From NCBI RefSeq assembly GCF_023035675.1, contig NZ_CP073136.1:620001-684000 (forward strand): DNA of 64,000 nt. The letters are read 5' to 3'. Position numbers and translations under genes: made by a program. Positions 10,391-21,148 of the stretch are shown here, in pieces. This DNA is from Borrelia hermsii DAH. Lineage in GTDB: Bacteria > Spirochaetota > Spirochaetia > Borreliales > Borreliaceae. Positions within the stretch are counted from its first letter, which is position 1, and each line of letters opens with the position of its first letter. The notes beneath the pieces were generated by a model, which did not search any database, had not been told where the DNA came from, and was given only the letters and a program-made list of their open reading frames with translations.

Positions 10391-11308
10391 TTAATTTTTG
10401 TCGTTAAATCCGATATATAGCACTTCTTCTTCAAGCAAAAACCCTGTTTTTATTTGAACTTCAGTTTTTACTCTCTCAATTAGGGTTTTAATATCTTTAG
10501 AGCTGGCATTATCATTATTAATAATAAAATTACCATGGTAGTGTGATACTGCTGCTCCCCCAATTTTTAGTCCTTTTAAGTGGCATTCTTCAATTATTTG
10601 CCCAGTAGGTTTTGAAAATTTTCTATTATTTTTAAATGTACTTCCGCTACTTGGGAAGAGATAGTGTCCTTTATCTATTCTATTTTGCTTATTTTGTTTC
10701 ATAATCTCTTCAATATGTTTTTTATTGCCCTTTGCTAGGTTTAGGGTTGCTTTTAGTATTACAGTATTTTTGTTTTGAAAAGGGGAGATTTTGTATGAAA
10801 ATTCACCTCTTTCAAATTTTTTGCAGATAGTTTTTCCATGCTCATCTATAAAAACAACTTGATCTAATATTTCAGAAATTTCGTTTCCAAAACACCTGGC
10901 ATTCATCCAAATTGCACCCCCAAGTGTTCCAGGAAGTCCGTATATGAATTCTAATCCGCTTAATTCATTTTGTAATGCAAAATTGCATAAATCGTCAAAA
11001 TTGGTTCCGCATTCAGCAATAATTTGATTGTCTTGAAGTTCAATTTTATTTAAGTGTCCAGTGTATATTATGGGAAAATCAATTTCCCCCCCATCGTTTA
11101 TTAGCAGATTGGAGCCCCCTCCTAAAATAAATATTTTGATTTTTTCTTCTATTGCTACTTTGAAAATATGTTCTGTATCTTTGATTGTTTTGGGCGTTAA
11201 GAATAATTTGGAAATTCCCCCTATTTTATAGGTTGTATAGTTTGCAAGATTTTTTGTTTTAGGTTTAATGTTAATTTTTTTAAGGAAATTATTTATGTTT
11301 TTTGACAT
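10391..11308 (-). CDS. murB: UDP-N-acetylenolpyruvoylglucosamine reductase
   Basis: A 305-aa flavoenzyme for the second committed step of peptidoglycan precursor synthesis, reducing UDP-GlcNAc-enolpyruvate to UDP-MurNAc with NADPH. The FAD-binding part shows NYTTYKIGG at the N-terminus, LGGGSNLLI and GLPGTLGGAIWMNA. The catalytic serine lies in SSGSTFKN near residue 214, and GGAAVSHYHGNFI near the C-terminus. The length and single SSGSTFKN loop fit the short (type II) enzymes. It is transcribed alone and divergently from cysS. Confidence 0.94.
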   Translation of the reverse strand: MSKNINNFLKKINIKPKTKNLANYTTYKIGGISKLFLTPKTIKDTEHIFKVAIEEKIKIFILGGGSNLLINDGGEIDFPIIYTGHLNKIELQDNQIIAECGTNFDDLCNFALQNELSGLEFIYGLPGTLGGAIWMNARCFGNEISEILDQVVFIDEHGKTICKKFERGEFSYKISPFQNKNTVILKATLNLAKGNKKHIEEIMKQNKQNRIDKGHYLFPSSGSTFKNNRKFSKPTGQIIEECHLKGLKIGGAAVSHYHGNFIINNDNASSKDIKTLIERVKTEVQIKTGFLLEEEVLYIGFNDKN

Positions 11309-11498
11309 GTTTTCTAATTTTATATTGAATTATTACTTTTTTCAAATTTGAAGTAACATTTTTAGGTGTGATTTGGGTAAATTTGTCAAATTGTTTTAAA
11401 TATAATAAACTTAGTATAGTAAGCTATATAGAGATTATGTTAATCGTAATTTATTTTAGTATTTTTGATCTCTAGAATTAATTTTTTTCACGGGATGT

Positions 11499-12944
11499 AT
11501 GCTTCTTAAGTTATATAATACAAAAACAAAAAGTTTATCTGATATAAAAAATTTTAGTGATACTAAGGTTTACGCTTGTGGTCCTACTGTTTATAATTAT
11601 GCCCATATAGGTAATCTTAGAACATATATTTTTGAAGACCTGCTTATTAAGTCTTTAAGGTTGCTAAAATATAATGTTAATTATGCAATGAATATTACTG
11701 ATATTGGTCATTTAACAGGCGATTTTGATGAGGGGGAAGATAAGGTAGTTAAAGCCGCAAGAGAGAGAGGACTTACAGTCTATGAAATTAGCAGATTTTT
11801 TACAGAAGCTTTTTTTGATGATTGTGCAAAATTAAATATCGTTTATCCTGATAAGGTGCTTGTTGCAAGTGAGTATATTGCTAGTATGATAGAAGTGGTC
11901 AAAGTTCTTGAGCAAAATGGATTTACTTATTTTGTTAATGGTAATGTTTATTTTGATACGTCTCGTTTTAATGGTTATGGGCAGATGGCTGGTATTAATC
12001 TAAATAATTTTGGGCGTTCTTCTGTTTCTAGAGTTGAGATAGATCTTTCAAAAAAGAATAAATCAGACTTTGTTTTGTGGTTTACAAATTCAAAATTTAA
12101 AGATCAGGAAATGAAATGGGATTCGCCTTGGGGATTTGGTTATCCAAGTTGGCATTTAGAATGTGCAGCAATGAATTTAGATTATTTTAAGAGTACTCTT
12201 GATATCCATTTAGGGGGAGTTGATCATGTTGGGGTTCATCATATAAATGAAATAGCAATAGCGGAATGTTACTTAAATAAGATGTGGTGCGACATGTTTG
12301 TTCATGGTGAATTTTTGATTATGGAAGATGAGAAAATGTCAAAATCAAATAATAATTTTATTACCATTAAAGACTTAGAATCCGATGGATTTTCACCTTT
12401 AGATTTTAGATATTTTTGTTTAACTGCACATTATAGAACTCAACTTAAGTTTACGTTTAGTAATCTGAGAGCTTGCAAGATAGCTAGAGAAAATATGCTT
12501 AATAAATTGACGTTTTTTTATTCTTCATTAAGTCAATTTGACATGGCATTGCTTAATAAAAATTGTGAGAATATTGAGTCTGTTTCAGAGAATAAATACT
12601 ATAATAATTTTTTGGAAAAAATAGCTTTTGATTTAAGTATTCCTCAGGCATTAGCCTTGCTATGGGATATTGTTAAGGATGATGATCTAAGTGCTCTTTT
12701 AAAACTTCTCCTTGCATTTAAATTTGATGAAGTTTTATCCCTTGGTTTAAAGGAAGGAGTGCTTAGAGAAATTGAGAGGGATAGGGTAAATATTGATGAT
12801 ACTATGCATTCTTTGATTGAAGAGAGACGGCTTGCCAAGTTAAGAAAAGACTTTAAGCGTGCTGATGAGATTAGAGAATATTTTCGCTCTAAGGGTTTTG
12901 TGTTAATTGATACTGAAGAAGGGACTAAGGTTAAAAGAGGGTAG
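11499..12944 (+). CDS. cysS: Cysteinyl-tRNA synthetase
   Basis: A 481-aa class I synthetase. The zinc-ligand and HIGH region reads [15 protein letters not shown] near residues 25-38, with further zinc ligands at WHLECAAM and HHINE. The KMSKS loop is EKMSKSNNN near residue 280. GGGA lies just before the start. It leads a plus-strand run with the TIG-domain gene (3 bp gap), glyA and a membrane DnaJ. Confidence 0.95.
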   Translation: MLLKLYNTKTKSLSDIKNFSDTKVYACGPTVYNYAHIGNLRTYIFEDLLIKSLRLLKYNVNYAMNITDIGHLTGDFDEGEDKVVKAARERGLTVYEISRFFTEAFFDDCAKLNIVYPDKVLVASEYIASMIEVVKVLEQNGFTYFVNGNVYFDTSRFNGYGQMAGINLNNFGRSSVSRVEIDLSKKNKSDFVLWFTNSKFKDQEMKWDSPWGFGYPSWHLECAAMNLDYFKSTLDIHLGGVDHVGVHHINEIAIAECYLNKMWCDMFVHGEFLIMEDEKMSKSNNNFITIKDLESDGFSPLDFRYFCLTAHYRTQLKFTFSNLRACKIARENMLNKLTFFYSSLSQFDMALLNKNCENIESVSENKYYNNFLEKIAFDLSIPQALALLWDIVKDDDLSALLKLLLAFKFDEVLSLGLKEGVLREIERDRVNIDDTMHSLIEERRLAKLRKDFKRADEIREYFRSKGFVLIDTEEGTKVKRG

Positions 12945-12947
12945 TTT

Positions 12948-14504
12948 TTGGCAGTATTTTTTAAGAGTCAATCTATTATTTTAAGTTTTATTTTTTTAAT
13001 TTTTTTAAGTTTATTTGTTTTTTCCGGATTTTTATTTTATTTAAAGCCTGTAATTTATGAAATATCACCAATGCCCGCTTCACATGAAAATGTAATTGTA
13101 ATTAAAGGGCGTAATTTAGGCAATAAGATTGGAGAGGTTAATATTAATAATCATTATTTAACTAAAAGTAGTATTATTAGTTGGAGCAATAAGAAGGTAG
13201 TTTTTAGAATTACAGATGAAATCTCTTCAGGCCTTGTTTTTGTAAAGAGCGAGGAAGGGATTAGTAATGAACTTTTTCTTGTAATTAGTAGGCAAGTTCC
13301 AATTAAACTTGAAGAGAAAACCAAACCTTTTCTTTTTGATACTGAGAATCTGGTTTTAATGACAAATGTTCCTGTTACATTAAGAGGCAAAAATTTAATA
13401 TCAGATTTTGCTGTTGTTGAGATATTTATTCAAACAAAACATGAACTTTATAAAATCCTTTCCAGAGATATATTGACATTGAGTCAAGAGGAAATAAAGT
13501 TTATTCCTCCAAAGACTTTGCATATTGATGGTGAGATTTTTTTACTAGTTGACGGAGTTGAAAGTAATAGAATTCCTTTTAATTTTGATAAAAATTTTTT
13601 TATGTGGAATTTAAAGAGAAGTAGAAATTTTAAAATATTTCATGAAATTTATTTTGTTCAGGCTAATAGTAAGGAGGATTCTAGTGCGATATCAGATGAC
13701 ATTAATTTTAATGTTTTTTATTTAAGTCCAATTGAAAATGAAAGACAAAAAATTAAATTTTCAGATAATAATGGAAGTGTATTGGATTTAGATAATTTAT
13801 TTTTTAAAAGTTTGAAGTCAAATACATATCATTTAAAATTTGAAGTTGAGACTTATAAATTGGATTTAGATATTTTTGATAGAAATGCTTTAAAGCGTAT
13901 TAAAGTAAATACGGATAGTGATATGTATGAATTTAAAACTTATGTTTTAAATAAGAGGAATCGTTATTTATCTTATGATTCACTTGACTTAAGTCCAATT
14001 AACTTAAATATAAATAACAGGGATTCAGCTTATGAATTGGCAAAATCTATTATTGATGCTTTAATTTTGCATTTTACGGTTATAGATAATGATTTAACTT
14101 TGGATGAGTCTATTAAAATGAGAGAGATTTCAGCTGATAATTTGATCTTGCTTACGAATTTATTGTTTTTACGAAATAATATACCTTTAAGAAACGCGGT
14201 TGGATTTTATTTTGATTCTAAATCTTCTAGTCTTAAGAAACATATTTGGTGTGAATTTTTTTTAGAGCATGTTGGATTTATTTATTTTGATATAGTAAAT
14301 GCAGTATTATTTAGAGATAGTTCTAATTATTTTTTGAATATGTCAGAGAATTATATTCATTATGGGTATAAGGAAGATTATGATGATGACTTATTGGCTG
14401 ATGAATATTTTGACCTAGTATTGTTTAAATATAAAAGCTTGACAAATAGTAATTATTCTTTGAATTATAGGATTACTTTGGAGGAAAATATTAATGATAG
14501 ATAG
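12948..14504 (+). CDS. Membrane-anchored TIG-domain protein with a degenerate transglutaminase-like domain
   Basis: A 518-aa protein starting at TTG with AGAGGG 8 nt upstream. One N-terminal membrane segment (residues 5-27) is followed by an IPT/TIG-like beta domain ([22 protein letters not shown], ending [10 protein letters not shown]). Near residues 385-450 the pattern [27 protein letters not shown], split across its motif halves, then [19 protein letters not shown] matches the transglutaminase-like fold. The expected G-x-C nucleophile is ADN, so the Cys is absent while His and Asp remain. It is probably a non-catalytic, periplasm-facing protein. Stop overlaps the glyA start by 11 bp. I recall BB_0600, hypothetical. 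Confidence 0.6.
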   Translation: MAVFFKSQSIILSFIFLIFLSLFVFSGFLFYLKPVIYEISPMPASHENVIVIKGRNLGNKIGEVNINNHYLTKSSIISWSNKKVVFRITDEISSGLVFVKSEEGISNELFLVISRQVPIKLEEKTKPFLFDTENLVLMTNVPVTLRGKNLISDFAVVEIFIQTKHELYKILSRDILTLSQEEIKFIPPKTLHIDGEIFLLVDGVESNRIPFNFDKNFFMWNLKRSRNFKIFHEIYFVQANSKEDSSAISDDINFNVFYLSPIENERQKIKFSDNNGSVLDLDNLFFKSLKSNTYHLKFEVETYKLDLDIFDRNALKRIKVNTDSDMYEFKTYVLNKRNRYLSYDSLDLSPINLNINNRDSAYELAKSIIDALILHFTVIDNDLTLDESIKMREISADNLILLTNLLFLRNNIPLRNAVGFYFDSKSSSLKKHIWCEFFLEHVGFIYFDIVNAVLFRDSSNYFLNMSENYIHYGYKEDYDDDLLADEYFDLVLFKYKSLTNSNYSLNYRITLEENINDR

Positions 14505-15747
14505 CATTTTATTTGATTTAATTGAAAGGGAAGTTAAGAGGGAGAAAGAAAATATTGAATTAATTGCTTCAGAAAATTTTGTCTCATCAGATGTAAGAAG
14601 GGCTGTTGGAAGTATTTTGACTAATAAATATGCTGAGGGTTATCCTTCAAAGAGATATTATGGTGGATGCTTTGTTGTTGATGATATTGAAAGTTTGGCT
14701 ATATCACGGGCAAGAGAGCTTTTTGGTGCAAATTATGCCAATGTCCAACCTCATAGTGGTTCTCAAGCTAATATGGCTGCTATAATGGCACTTATTAAGC
14801 CTGGGGATAGAATTCTTGGAATGGAATTGTCTCATGGTGGTCATTTAACCCATGGTAGTAAAGTTAGTTTTTCTGGGATGTTCTTTGACGCATATTCTTA
14901 TGGAGTGTCAAGGGAATCTGAGATGATTGATTATGATGATGTTAGAAAAATAGCTAAAGAATGTAGACCCAATTTAATAATTGCTGGTGCTTCTTCTTAT
15001 TCAAGGGAAATTGATTTTAAAAAATTTCGTGAGATAGCGGATGAAGTTTCAGCTTATCTTTTGTGTGATGTTGCCCATACAGCAGGTCTTATTGCTACAG
15101 GTTTTCATAATTCTCCTATTGATGTTGCACATTTAACTACAAGTACTACCCATAAGACTTTAAGGGGGCCTAGAGGAGGATTAATTCTTGCAGGTAGGGA
15201 ATCTAGTATAATAGTAAATTATAATAATAAAGAGAGAAGACTGGAGGATGCTGTTAATTCTTGTGTTTTTCCAGGAACCCAGGGTGGACCCTTAATGCAT
15301 GTTATTGCAGGTAAAGCAGTGGCTTTTAGAGAAGCTTTGATGGAGGATTTTAAGGATTATATTTCTAGGGTCATAAGTAATACCAAAGCTATGGCTGAGT
15401 GTTTTATTTCAGAAGGTTTTAGGATAGTTAGTGGTGGAACGGATAATCATTTGTTTTTAGTTGACCTTGGTATTTTGGGTATTACGGGAGCTGATGCTGA
15501 GAAGGTTCTTGAAAGAGTAAACATTACTCTTAATAAGAACGCAATTCCTTTTGATTCAAAGAATCCTTCTGTAACTTCTGGTATTCGAATTGGTGCTGCT
15601 GCTATTACTTCAAGAGGTTTAAATAGAGATGATTCTATTAGAGTTGCTCATTTTGTTATTAGGGCTTTAAAGACTAAATCCGAAGATGAGCTTAAAAAAA
15701 TAAAACGAGACGTCATAGAATTTATTAGCAGTTTTGATATGCCTTAA
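14494..15747 (+). CDS. glyA: Serine hydroxymethyltransferase
   Basis: A 417-aa PLP enzyme interconverting serine and glycine with tetrahydrofolate, the main source of one-carbon units. The N-terminus carries [11 protein letters not shown], followed by [15 protein letters not shown]. The PLP lysine lies in [15 protein letters not shown] near residue 225, and GTQGGP follows. Its start codon lies inside the end of the TIG-domain gene (11 bp overlap), indicating coupled translation. The glutamate and histidine positions typical of the family are intact, so I expect an active enzyme. Confidence 0.95.
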   Translation: MIDSILFDLIEREVKREKENIELIASENFVSSDVRRAVGSILTNKYAEGYPSKRYYGGCFVVDDIESLAISRARELFGANYANVQPHSGSQANMAAIMALIKPGDRILGMELSHGGHLTHGSKVSFSGMFFDAYSYGVSRESEMIDYDDVRKIAKECRPNLIIAGASSYSREIDFKKFREIADEVSAYLLCDVAHTAGLIATGFHNSPIDVAHLTTSTTHKTLRGPRGGLILAGRESSIIVNYNNKERRLEDAVNSCVFPGTQGGPLMHVIAGKAVAFREALMEDFKDYISRVISNTKAMAECFISEGFRIVSGGTDNHLFLVDLGILGITGADAEKVLERVNITLNKNAIPFDSKNPSVTSGIRIGAAAITSRGLNRDDSIRVAHFVIRALKTKSEDELKKIKRDVIEFISSFDMP

Positions 15748-15773
15748 TTTTGATTTGCAGGTTGTTTATTTAG

Positions 15774-16523
15774 GTGTCTAATTTGTTTCAAATTTTCTTG
15801 TTGTTATTGCCATTTATTTTAATTCTTAGTCCCTTTCTTTTAAGTGTGTTTTTCATATTTTTTATTTTTTTTATAATCTCCAGCATTTTAGGTGGATTTA
15901 GGATATACACAACAAGAGATTACTCTTATTCTAAATCAAGGGAATTTGAATTTTATAAATTGTCTTTTTTACTAATGGCCAAGTTGATTTCTATTTTGGG
16001 GTCAATGACTGGTGAGCAATTAAATTATATTAATTTTATAATTAGTTCGCTAAATTTATCCGAGAAACATAAGACAGAACTTTATAATATATTTCATTTT
16101 TCTGTTACTCAGAACAGAAATGCAGACAAAATATTATATACGCTGAAGCTTGGATACTTTCAGCATAAAGATCTTTTTGTATGGCTTGTCTCAGCTCTTA
16201 AAGAGATTAATAATTTAGCTAGATATGGAAACTTGGAAGGGGACAAATTTATTCGATATGTTAGTTCGTTTCTTGAACTTGATTTTGAAAGTTATGATAC
16301 TTATAAAAATATTAATATAGAGATTGTTAATCCTTATGAGGTATTGGGTTTGAAGTATAATGCTAGTGATGATGACATAAAGAAGGCTTATAAAAGATTG
16401 GTTATACAATATCATCCAGATAGATTTGCAAATGAACCTATTAAACAAAAAGAAGCGAATGAAAAATTTATTAAGATTCAAAATGCTTATGAAAAGATTT
16501 GCAAAGAGCGAAATTTAAAATAG
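15774..16523 (+). CDS. Membrane-anchored J-domain protein, DjlA-like
   Basis: A 249-aa protein with a GTG start. The order is an N-terminal hydrophobic region (two segments within residues 1-40), a helical middle (residues 60-170) resembling TerB-like domains ([18 protein letters not shown]), and a C-terminal J-domain ([13 protein letters not shown] onward, residues 187-247) with the HPD tripeptide near 213. The HPD motif stimulates DnaK ATPase. The architecture matches DjlA-type co-chaperones at the inner membrane. It is the last gene of the cysS run and ends just before a 31-bp-arm palindrome. Confidence 0.8.
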   Translation: MSNLFQIFLLLLPFILILSPFLLSVFFIFFIFFIISSILGGFRIYTTRDYSYSKSREFEFYKLSFLLMAKLISILGSMTGEQLNYINFIISSLNLSEKHKTELYNIFHFSVTQNRNADKILYTLKLGYFQHKDLFVWLVSALKEINNLARYGNLEGDKFIRYVSSFLELDFESYDTYKNINIEIVNPYEVLGLKYNASDDDIKKAYKRLVIQYHPDRFANEPIKQKEANEKFIKIQNAYEKICKERNLK

Positions 16524-16573
16524 TAATGATGCCACTGATTGCATTTAACCCATATATAGTATTTTATATTTTA

Positions 16574-16637
16574 AATAAATTTGATAGATCGTTTAAAGAG
16601 TAGAAATCTACTCTTTAAACGATCTATCAAATTTATT
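16574..16637. terminator. Perfect 31-bp-arm palindrome between convergent djlA-like and p66 genes
   Basis: Arms 16574-16604 (begins AATAAATTTGATAGATCG) and 16607-16637 are exact reverse complements around a 2-nt centre (AA). It includes the p66 stop codon (16633-16635). The position suits a bidirectional terminator, but there is no distinct U-run beyond the stem, and the length and perfection are far above the usual. Confidence 0.75.
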
Positions 16638-18435
16638 CATTAAAATTTACTTTAAGTTGTAGGAAAACACTTCCCTTTTGGTCTTTTCTTGCGAAAAGAT
16701 CGTTTGAGTCCCATCCAAGTGATATTGTGGTTAATTTGATGAATTTATCTAGCTCTAATCCAGCTTTTAAATATAGGCTTTTGTCTGAACCTTTAAGTGA
16801 TCCTAAAAAATGAGTACCTACATATGGAATTATATGTGCATTTTGTGATCCAGATTCAACAGGTATTGCGTAATCGATGTATAGAGCACCTCCAATCTTG
16901 GCCGCATCAGCAAATGAAACCGATTGATTATTGGTAGTAGTAGCAGTAGTATTGGGCGTGAGAATAGTTATTATATCATCTGATTGAGGTCGTTCTTTTA
17001 ATAGCTCATAAACCCCAATTGAGGCTATCCATCCAAGACCAGGAATAATGCCTTTTTTGTTATCTTCATAAGTTGAAATCTCAGCATTGAAGGTTTGAAA
17101 TGCTTTTGCAGCGATTTCCTGTATTACTTTGTTTGAAGATGTAGGCTTATATAAGTTTTGTCCATAGGTAATACCAATTCCAATTCCAGATTTTTTGCCT
17201 TGTGTGCCAAATATTCTTTTACTGTAAGAGCTACCTCCACTAATTGACCATGATTCTTTTTCACCTTCATCTGTATTCCAAGCTAAACCGATACCAGTTC
17301 CTATGGAAAATGCAAAATTAGTGGTTCTCTTTGTATCAAATTGAAGTTTATTCTCTTTTGGATTGAATTGAGACTTGTCATCTGTATTTGCTTTTTTGGA
17401 GATGTGTCCAAGTATAGAGAAATCACTGGCAAATGGATCTATTCCTAAATCAGAGCCTGTTTGTAATAAGAGGTAAGTATTTCTGTTATTGATTTTTGTA
17501 AGACCAAGTTTGTAAGTAAATCCGATAGAGGTCATAATAGATGCATTTGATAAAGTTGGACTAACTAGATCTGATCCAGCAACAGCTGTGTCTTGAAGAC
17601 CATATGTTATTGATGAATGATTAAATGTTGAATTTCCGATTGCTCCTGAGATTCCAAAGTTTAATTCAAATGGAGTTTCTGCAATGACATCTGAGCTGTA
17701 TTGTTCTAATTCATTTTTTATTGGCTTCCATTTTACCTGAGTTCCATAAAGCATGCCTTGATAGGTATCGTTGTAAGGAGTTTCTTCTTTTTTCTTTTTA
17801 TCAGCCTCTGAATCGTTAGCATTTTTTTGATGGTTTCTGTTACCCGTTCCTGTTGCTCCAATTGCAAGCACAAGTTCTAATTGTGGAAGAGTGTATCCAA
17901 ACTGAAGTGAGCCTATTTTTTTTGCTGTACCTCTTGCAAGAATTGTTCTTCTTGTTGCGCTGTTATTGCTTGGGAAACCGTAATATTTGCTTTGAATGCT
18001 AGTCATTGGCGCAAAACTAAATAATGATTCTTGATTAAAATCAAAATTAGTCATTGATTCCATTTTAAGATAGAAATCATACATGTTTATTTTTGCTGTA
18101 ATATTGCCTACATTAATTTTAAGTATGGCATCCTTTTTCCCTTGAGCTTTTATAAATAAATCCTCTATTTTAATGTAAGCTGAGAAAGGATCATCCTTGC
18201 CTACTTCTTTATTTTTTTCAAATGGTGTAAATTTAAATCCTATCTGGCTTTTATTTTCCAAACCAGGAATGAGTTCATCCATATCAAATCTAAATTCACT
18301 GCTGTTTTCGAATGTGAATTTAGGACTCCATGGATTTGATTTAGGTGCATCTGTATTTAAATCGTCTGCAAAAACTGTGGTAGTGCTTAGCAGTATTATC
18401 AAGACATATAATATGATCATTTTTTTCATTTTCAT
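16633..18435 (-). CDS. p66: P66 integral outer-membrane porin
   Basis: A 600-aa protein with a Sec signal peptide (hydrophobic core then TTTVFA|DD near residue 24) and many alternating amphipathic strands ending in VFLQLKVNFNE, as for a beta-barrel. I recognise the Borrelia P66 family, a large-conductance porin that in Lyme species also binds beta-3 integrins. Whether the integrin-binding loop is kept cannot be judged by eye. A low-complexity surface stretch (TPNTTATTTNNQ) marks a probable variable loop. AAAGGAG lies 8 nt before the start. Transcribed alone between a promoter at 18508-18536 and the 31-bp palindrome. Confidence 0.88.
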   Translation of the reverse strand: MKMKKMIILYVLIILLSTTTVFADDLNTDAPKSNPWSPKFTFENSSEFRFDMDELIPGLENKSQIGFKFTPFEKNKEVGKDDPFSAYIKIEDLFIKAQGKKDAILKINVGNITAKINMYDFYLKMESMTNFDFNQESLFSFAPMTSIQSKYYGFPSNNSATRRTILARGTAKKIGSLQFGYTLPQLELVLAIGATGTGNRNHQKNANDSEADKKKKEETPYNDTYQGMLYGTQVKWKPIKNELEQYSSDVIAETPFELNFGISGAIGNSTFNHSSITYGLQDTAVAGSDLVSPTLSNASIMTSIGFTYKLGLTKINNRNTYLLLQTGSDLGIDPFASDFSILGHISKKANTDDKSQFNPKENKLQFDTKRTTNFAFSIGTGIGLAWNTDEGEKESWSISGGSSYSKRIFGTQGKKSGIGIGITYGQNLYKPTSSNKVIQEIAAKAFQTFNAEISTYEDNKKGIIPGLGWIASIGVYELLKERPQSDDIITILTPNTTATTTNNQSVSFADAAKIGGALYIDYAIPVESGSQNAHIIPYVGTHFLGSLKGSDKSLYLKAGLELDKFIKLTTISLGWDSNDLFARKDQKGSVFLQLKVNFNE

Positions 18436-18507
18436 ATCTCCTTTGTTGTAAGATTTAGGGCTTCGTTAGAAGTTTTAAATAATATGTATTTTTGTCTTTG
18501 GGTATTC

Positions 18508-18536
18508 ATGATATTAATTCTTAGATAAAAGTTCAA
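18508..18536 (-). promoter_or_regulatory. Probable sigma-70 promoter of p66
   Basis: On the minus strand TTGAAC (18536-18531) and TATCAT (18513-18508) are separated by 17 bp, about 70 nt before the p66 start codon. Confidence 0.45.
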
Positions 18537-18563
18537 GTGTTAATATGGTTTATATTGATTTTT

Positions 18564-18606
18564 AATAAATAAGACTAACAAAATAACTATGTTAGTCTTA
18601 TTTATT
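18564..18606 (-). terminator. Hairpin terminator after lctP
   Basis: 17-bp perfect arms (18564-18580 AATAAATAAGACTAACA; 18590-18606) with a 9-nt loop, starting 9 bp past the lctP stop. The U-tract is poor, so efficiency is uncertain. Confidence 0.6.
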
Positions 18607-18615
18607 AGATATTAT

Positions 18616-20118
18616 TTATAATAAAAAGTGAACTAAAATGCCTGATATAAAAATATAACCAAGAGCGTATGCTATGGTTTTTGATAATAATTTTCCTTCT
18701 TGCCCAATAAGTCCTGCGGTTGTTGTTGCTATTGTAATATTTTGAGGTGAGATCATTTTGCCCCCTGTTGCTCCTGTTGTGTTTGCGGCCGCAAGCCAGT
18801 AAGGATTGACATCAATATTTGCTGCAATTTGTGTTTGCAGGGGTCCAAATAGAACATTTGAAACGGTATCGCTTCCTGTTAAAAAAGTGCCCAGAGCCCC
18901 AATTAATGGACTAAATAATGGGTATGATGTACTTGTCAGTGTTGATATGCCATCTGCTAAGTCTTTTATCATGCCGCTATGTGTCATCAATCTTGATATT
19001 GATACTATGCAAATAATTACAAAAGAAGATAATGCCATTTTTTTTATTGTAAGTCCAAATGTTTTTAGTTGTTCAACTATCGAAACTCCTCTGATTGAGT
19101 AAGACACTACTGTTGCAAGAATAATTAGGGGGCCTGGTGAGGTTAGCCATTTAAATTGTAGTGGATTTGTTCCTGGATAAATTGAAAGAGTAGTTTTAAA
19201 GTTTGATAGATATTTATTTATTCCATAGAAGAGTGGTGAAACAATTATTATGAGTGAGACTATCAAAATGTAGGGCAAGCATGCAAGAAAGCCTTGCATT
19301 ACTGATACTTTTATGTTGTTATTAGTTGTACCTTTTTTTTCAAAAAGCTTTGCATAAATTATTGTTATTGCCATTGCGGGTATGCTTCCAAGTATTGCGG
19401 GAAGCTCTGGGCCTAAGGTTTTTGAAACATAAACTTGGGATATTGCTATTGATGCTCCTGAGAGTAGTGTAAGGATAAACATTCCTCCCTTAAGAGCTTT
19501 GATCCCCCCTCCTACAAGCATAACTAGTATAAATGGTATGACAAGAGTTGGCAGTATTAGTTGCAAAGATACATCATATGATAACCTCATAACATCTAAT
19601 CCTGTTGCTTGGGCTAGAGATATTATAGGGATTCCTACTGAACCATAGGCAGTTGAAGAGGTGTCCATGATTAAACATATAAGACAGGCAAAGAATGGTT
19701 CAAATCCCATTGCTATTAGTATTGATACGGGAATTGCTACGGCAGTTCCATATCCCGCAACTCCTTCTAAGAAATTACCAAATCCCCACGCTACAAGTAA
19801 AACTATTATTCGTTTGTCAGAGGATACATTTGATAACATGGCTTTTATAATTTTCATGTCATTTTGACTTTCAGCCATTTTATATGTGAAGATAGCAGCT
19901 ATAATTACAATAATTATTGGCCATATTCCCATTATTGTTCCCTCAAATATTGCAAGACTCGTATTAGCTATTCCTAGATTCTTATCAAGTAGGACTATTG
20001 CCATGGTGACTATTAAGCATATTGGTATCACGTAGTATGCTGGTTTTTTTATTATCCCAAGTCCAATGATTATTAGCATAATTGGTACTAAGGCTTTAAT
20101 GAAATCATAAAAATTCAT
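18616..20118 (-). CDS. lctP: L-lactate permease
   Basis: A 500-aa polytopic membrane protein of the LctP family (lactate/H+ symport), with about 12-13 hydrophobic segments, GNFLEGVAGYGTAVAIPVSI, and the C-terminal LAAANTTGATGGKMISPQNI stretch typical of the family. Borrelia ferment glucose to lactate, so it likely exports or exchanges lactate at the inner membrane (inference). AAGGAG lies 13 nt before the ATG at 20118; an upstream in-frame ATG at 20151 has none. Divergent from dacA, single-gene unit closed by a hairpin. Confidence 0.88.
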   Translation of the reverse strand: MNFYDFIKALVPIMLIIIGLGIIKKPAYYVIPICLIVTMAIVLLDKNLGIANTSLAIFEGTIMGIWPIIIVIIAAIFTYKMAESQNDMKIIKAMLSNVSSDKRIIVLLVAWGFGNFLEGVAGYGTAVAIPVSILIAMGFEPFFACLICLIMDTSSTAYGSVGIPIISLAQATGLDVMRLSYDVSLQLILPTLVIPFILVMLVGGGIKALKGGMFILTLLSGASIAISQVYVSKTLGPELPAILGSIPAMAITIIYAKLFEKKGTTNNNIKVSVMQGFLACLPYILIVSLIIIVSPLFYGINKYLSNFKTTLSIYPGTNPLQFKWLTSPGPLIILATVVSYSIRGVSIVEQLKTFGLTIKKMALSSFVIICIVSISRLMTHSGMIKDLADGISTLTSTSYPLFSPLIGALGTFLTGSDTVSNVLFGPLQTQIAANIDVNPYWLAAANTTGATGGKMISPQNITIATTTAGLIGQEGKLLSKTIAYALGYIFISGILVHFLL

Positions 20119-20197
20119 AATAAGATATGCGCTCCTTTTTAGATTTACCATTTAATTTTATAACAAATTTTTATACAATAACACATAATATTGCTTT

Positions 20198-21148
20198 ATG
20201 AAAATTGTCTTTACTATTCTAAGCTTTTTAATTTTATTTAGTATATTTGGTAAGCTTTTCTCAATTGATTTATTTGATATTGAGAGAGTAACTGAAGATG
20301 CTAAATCAGTTGTTTTGATTGATTATGATACTAAACGTATTTTTTATGCCAAAAATCCAAATTTAGTTTTTCCACCAGCATCGCTTACTAAGCTTGTTAC
20401 TATTTATACTGCTTTAGTTGAGGCAAGAAAAAAAAATATAGATTTAAAGACTATTGTTCCTATTAGCAGTGCCGCATCGTATTATAATCTGCCTTTAGGT
20501 TCTTCATTAATGTTTTTAGAAGAGGGTCATAAGGTGAATTTTGAGGAGTTGCTTAAAGGTCTTGTGATTTCTTCAGGTAATGATGCTGCTATTGCAATTG
20601 CTGAATTTATAGTTGGGAAGAATTTAAGCAATTTTGTTAATTTAATGAATATTAATGTTTTAAACTTGGGACTTGTAAATATGAATTTTGTTGATACATC
20701 GGGTTATTGCAATGGTAATCAGATCACAGCATTAGAAATGGCATTGTTTGCAAGAACTTACATAGAGGAATTTGAATTTATGCTTGCTATACATTCTCTT
20801 AAAGATTTTATTTATCCAAGGTCTGAAAATTTAGGCAATACTTCTTCTTCAAAGATGTTAAATTTAAAACAAGAGAATAGAAATGTTTTGATATTTAATT
20901 ATCCTTATGCTGATGGATTAAAAACCGGTTATATTAAGACATCTGGTTTAAATTTAGTCGCTACAGCCAAAAAAGATGATATAAGATTAATAGCGGTTGT
21001 CTTGGGGGTTAATAAGGGAATTAATAGCGTTGGAGAGAAAAAGCGTGCCTTAATTGCACAGAAATTATTTGAATATGGCTTTAGTAATTATTCTCGATTT
21101 CCTTTCATTGGTAAAATTAGAAAAAAGATCTATAATGGGACATGGTAA
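20198..21148 (+). CDS. dacA: D-alanyl-D-alanine carboxypeptidase (PBP5 family), truncated at the C-terminus
   Basis: A 316-aa penicillin-binding protein that trims the terminal D-Ala from peptidoglycan stem peptides in the periplasm. Signal peptide at residues 1-23. All active-site motifs are intact: PPASLTK (SxxK, near residue 60), SSGND (SxN) and LKTGYIKTSGL (KTG). Family members continue for 80 or more residues with a beta-rich PBP5_C domain and a membrane-binding amphipathic helix. Here the frame stops after IYNGTW, and a piece of that domain lies in another frame just downstream. No Shine-Dalgarno sequence precedes the ATG. The protein probably lacks its C-terminal anchor. Confidence 0.88.
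   Translation: MKIVFTILSFLILFSIFGKLFSIDLFDIERVTEDAKSVVLIDYDTKRIFYAKNPNLVFPPASLTKLVTIYTALVEARKKNIDLKTIVPISSAASYYNLPLGSSLMFLEEGHKVNFEELLKGLVISSGNDAAIAIAEFIVGKNLSNFVNLMNINVLNLGLVNMNFVDTSGYCNGNQITALEMALFARTYIEEFEFMLAIHSLKDFIYPRSENLGNTSSSKMLNLKQENRNVLIFNYPYADGLKTGYIKTSGLNLVATAKKDDIRLIAVVLGVNKGINSVGEKKRALIAQKLFEYGFSNYSRFPFIGKIRKKIYNGTW

Noticed and set aside
11309..11498. Possible T-box or riboswitch upstream of cysS
   Set aside because: The 190-bp divergent region shows no conserved T-box sequence, no stem-terminator pair and no known aptamer pattern; only short AT palindromes such as TCAAATTTGA are seen.
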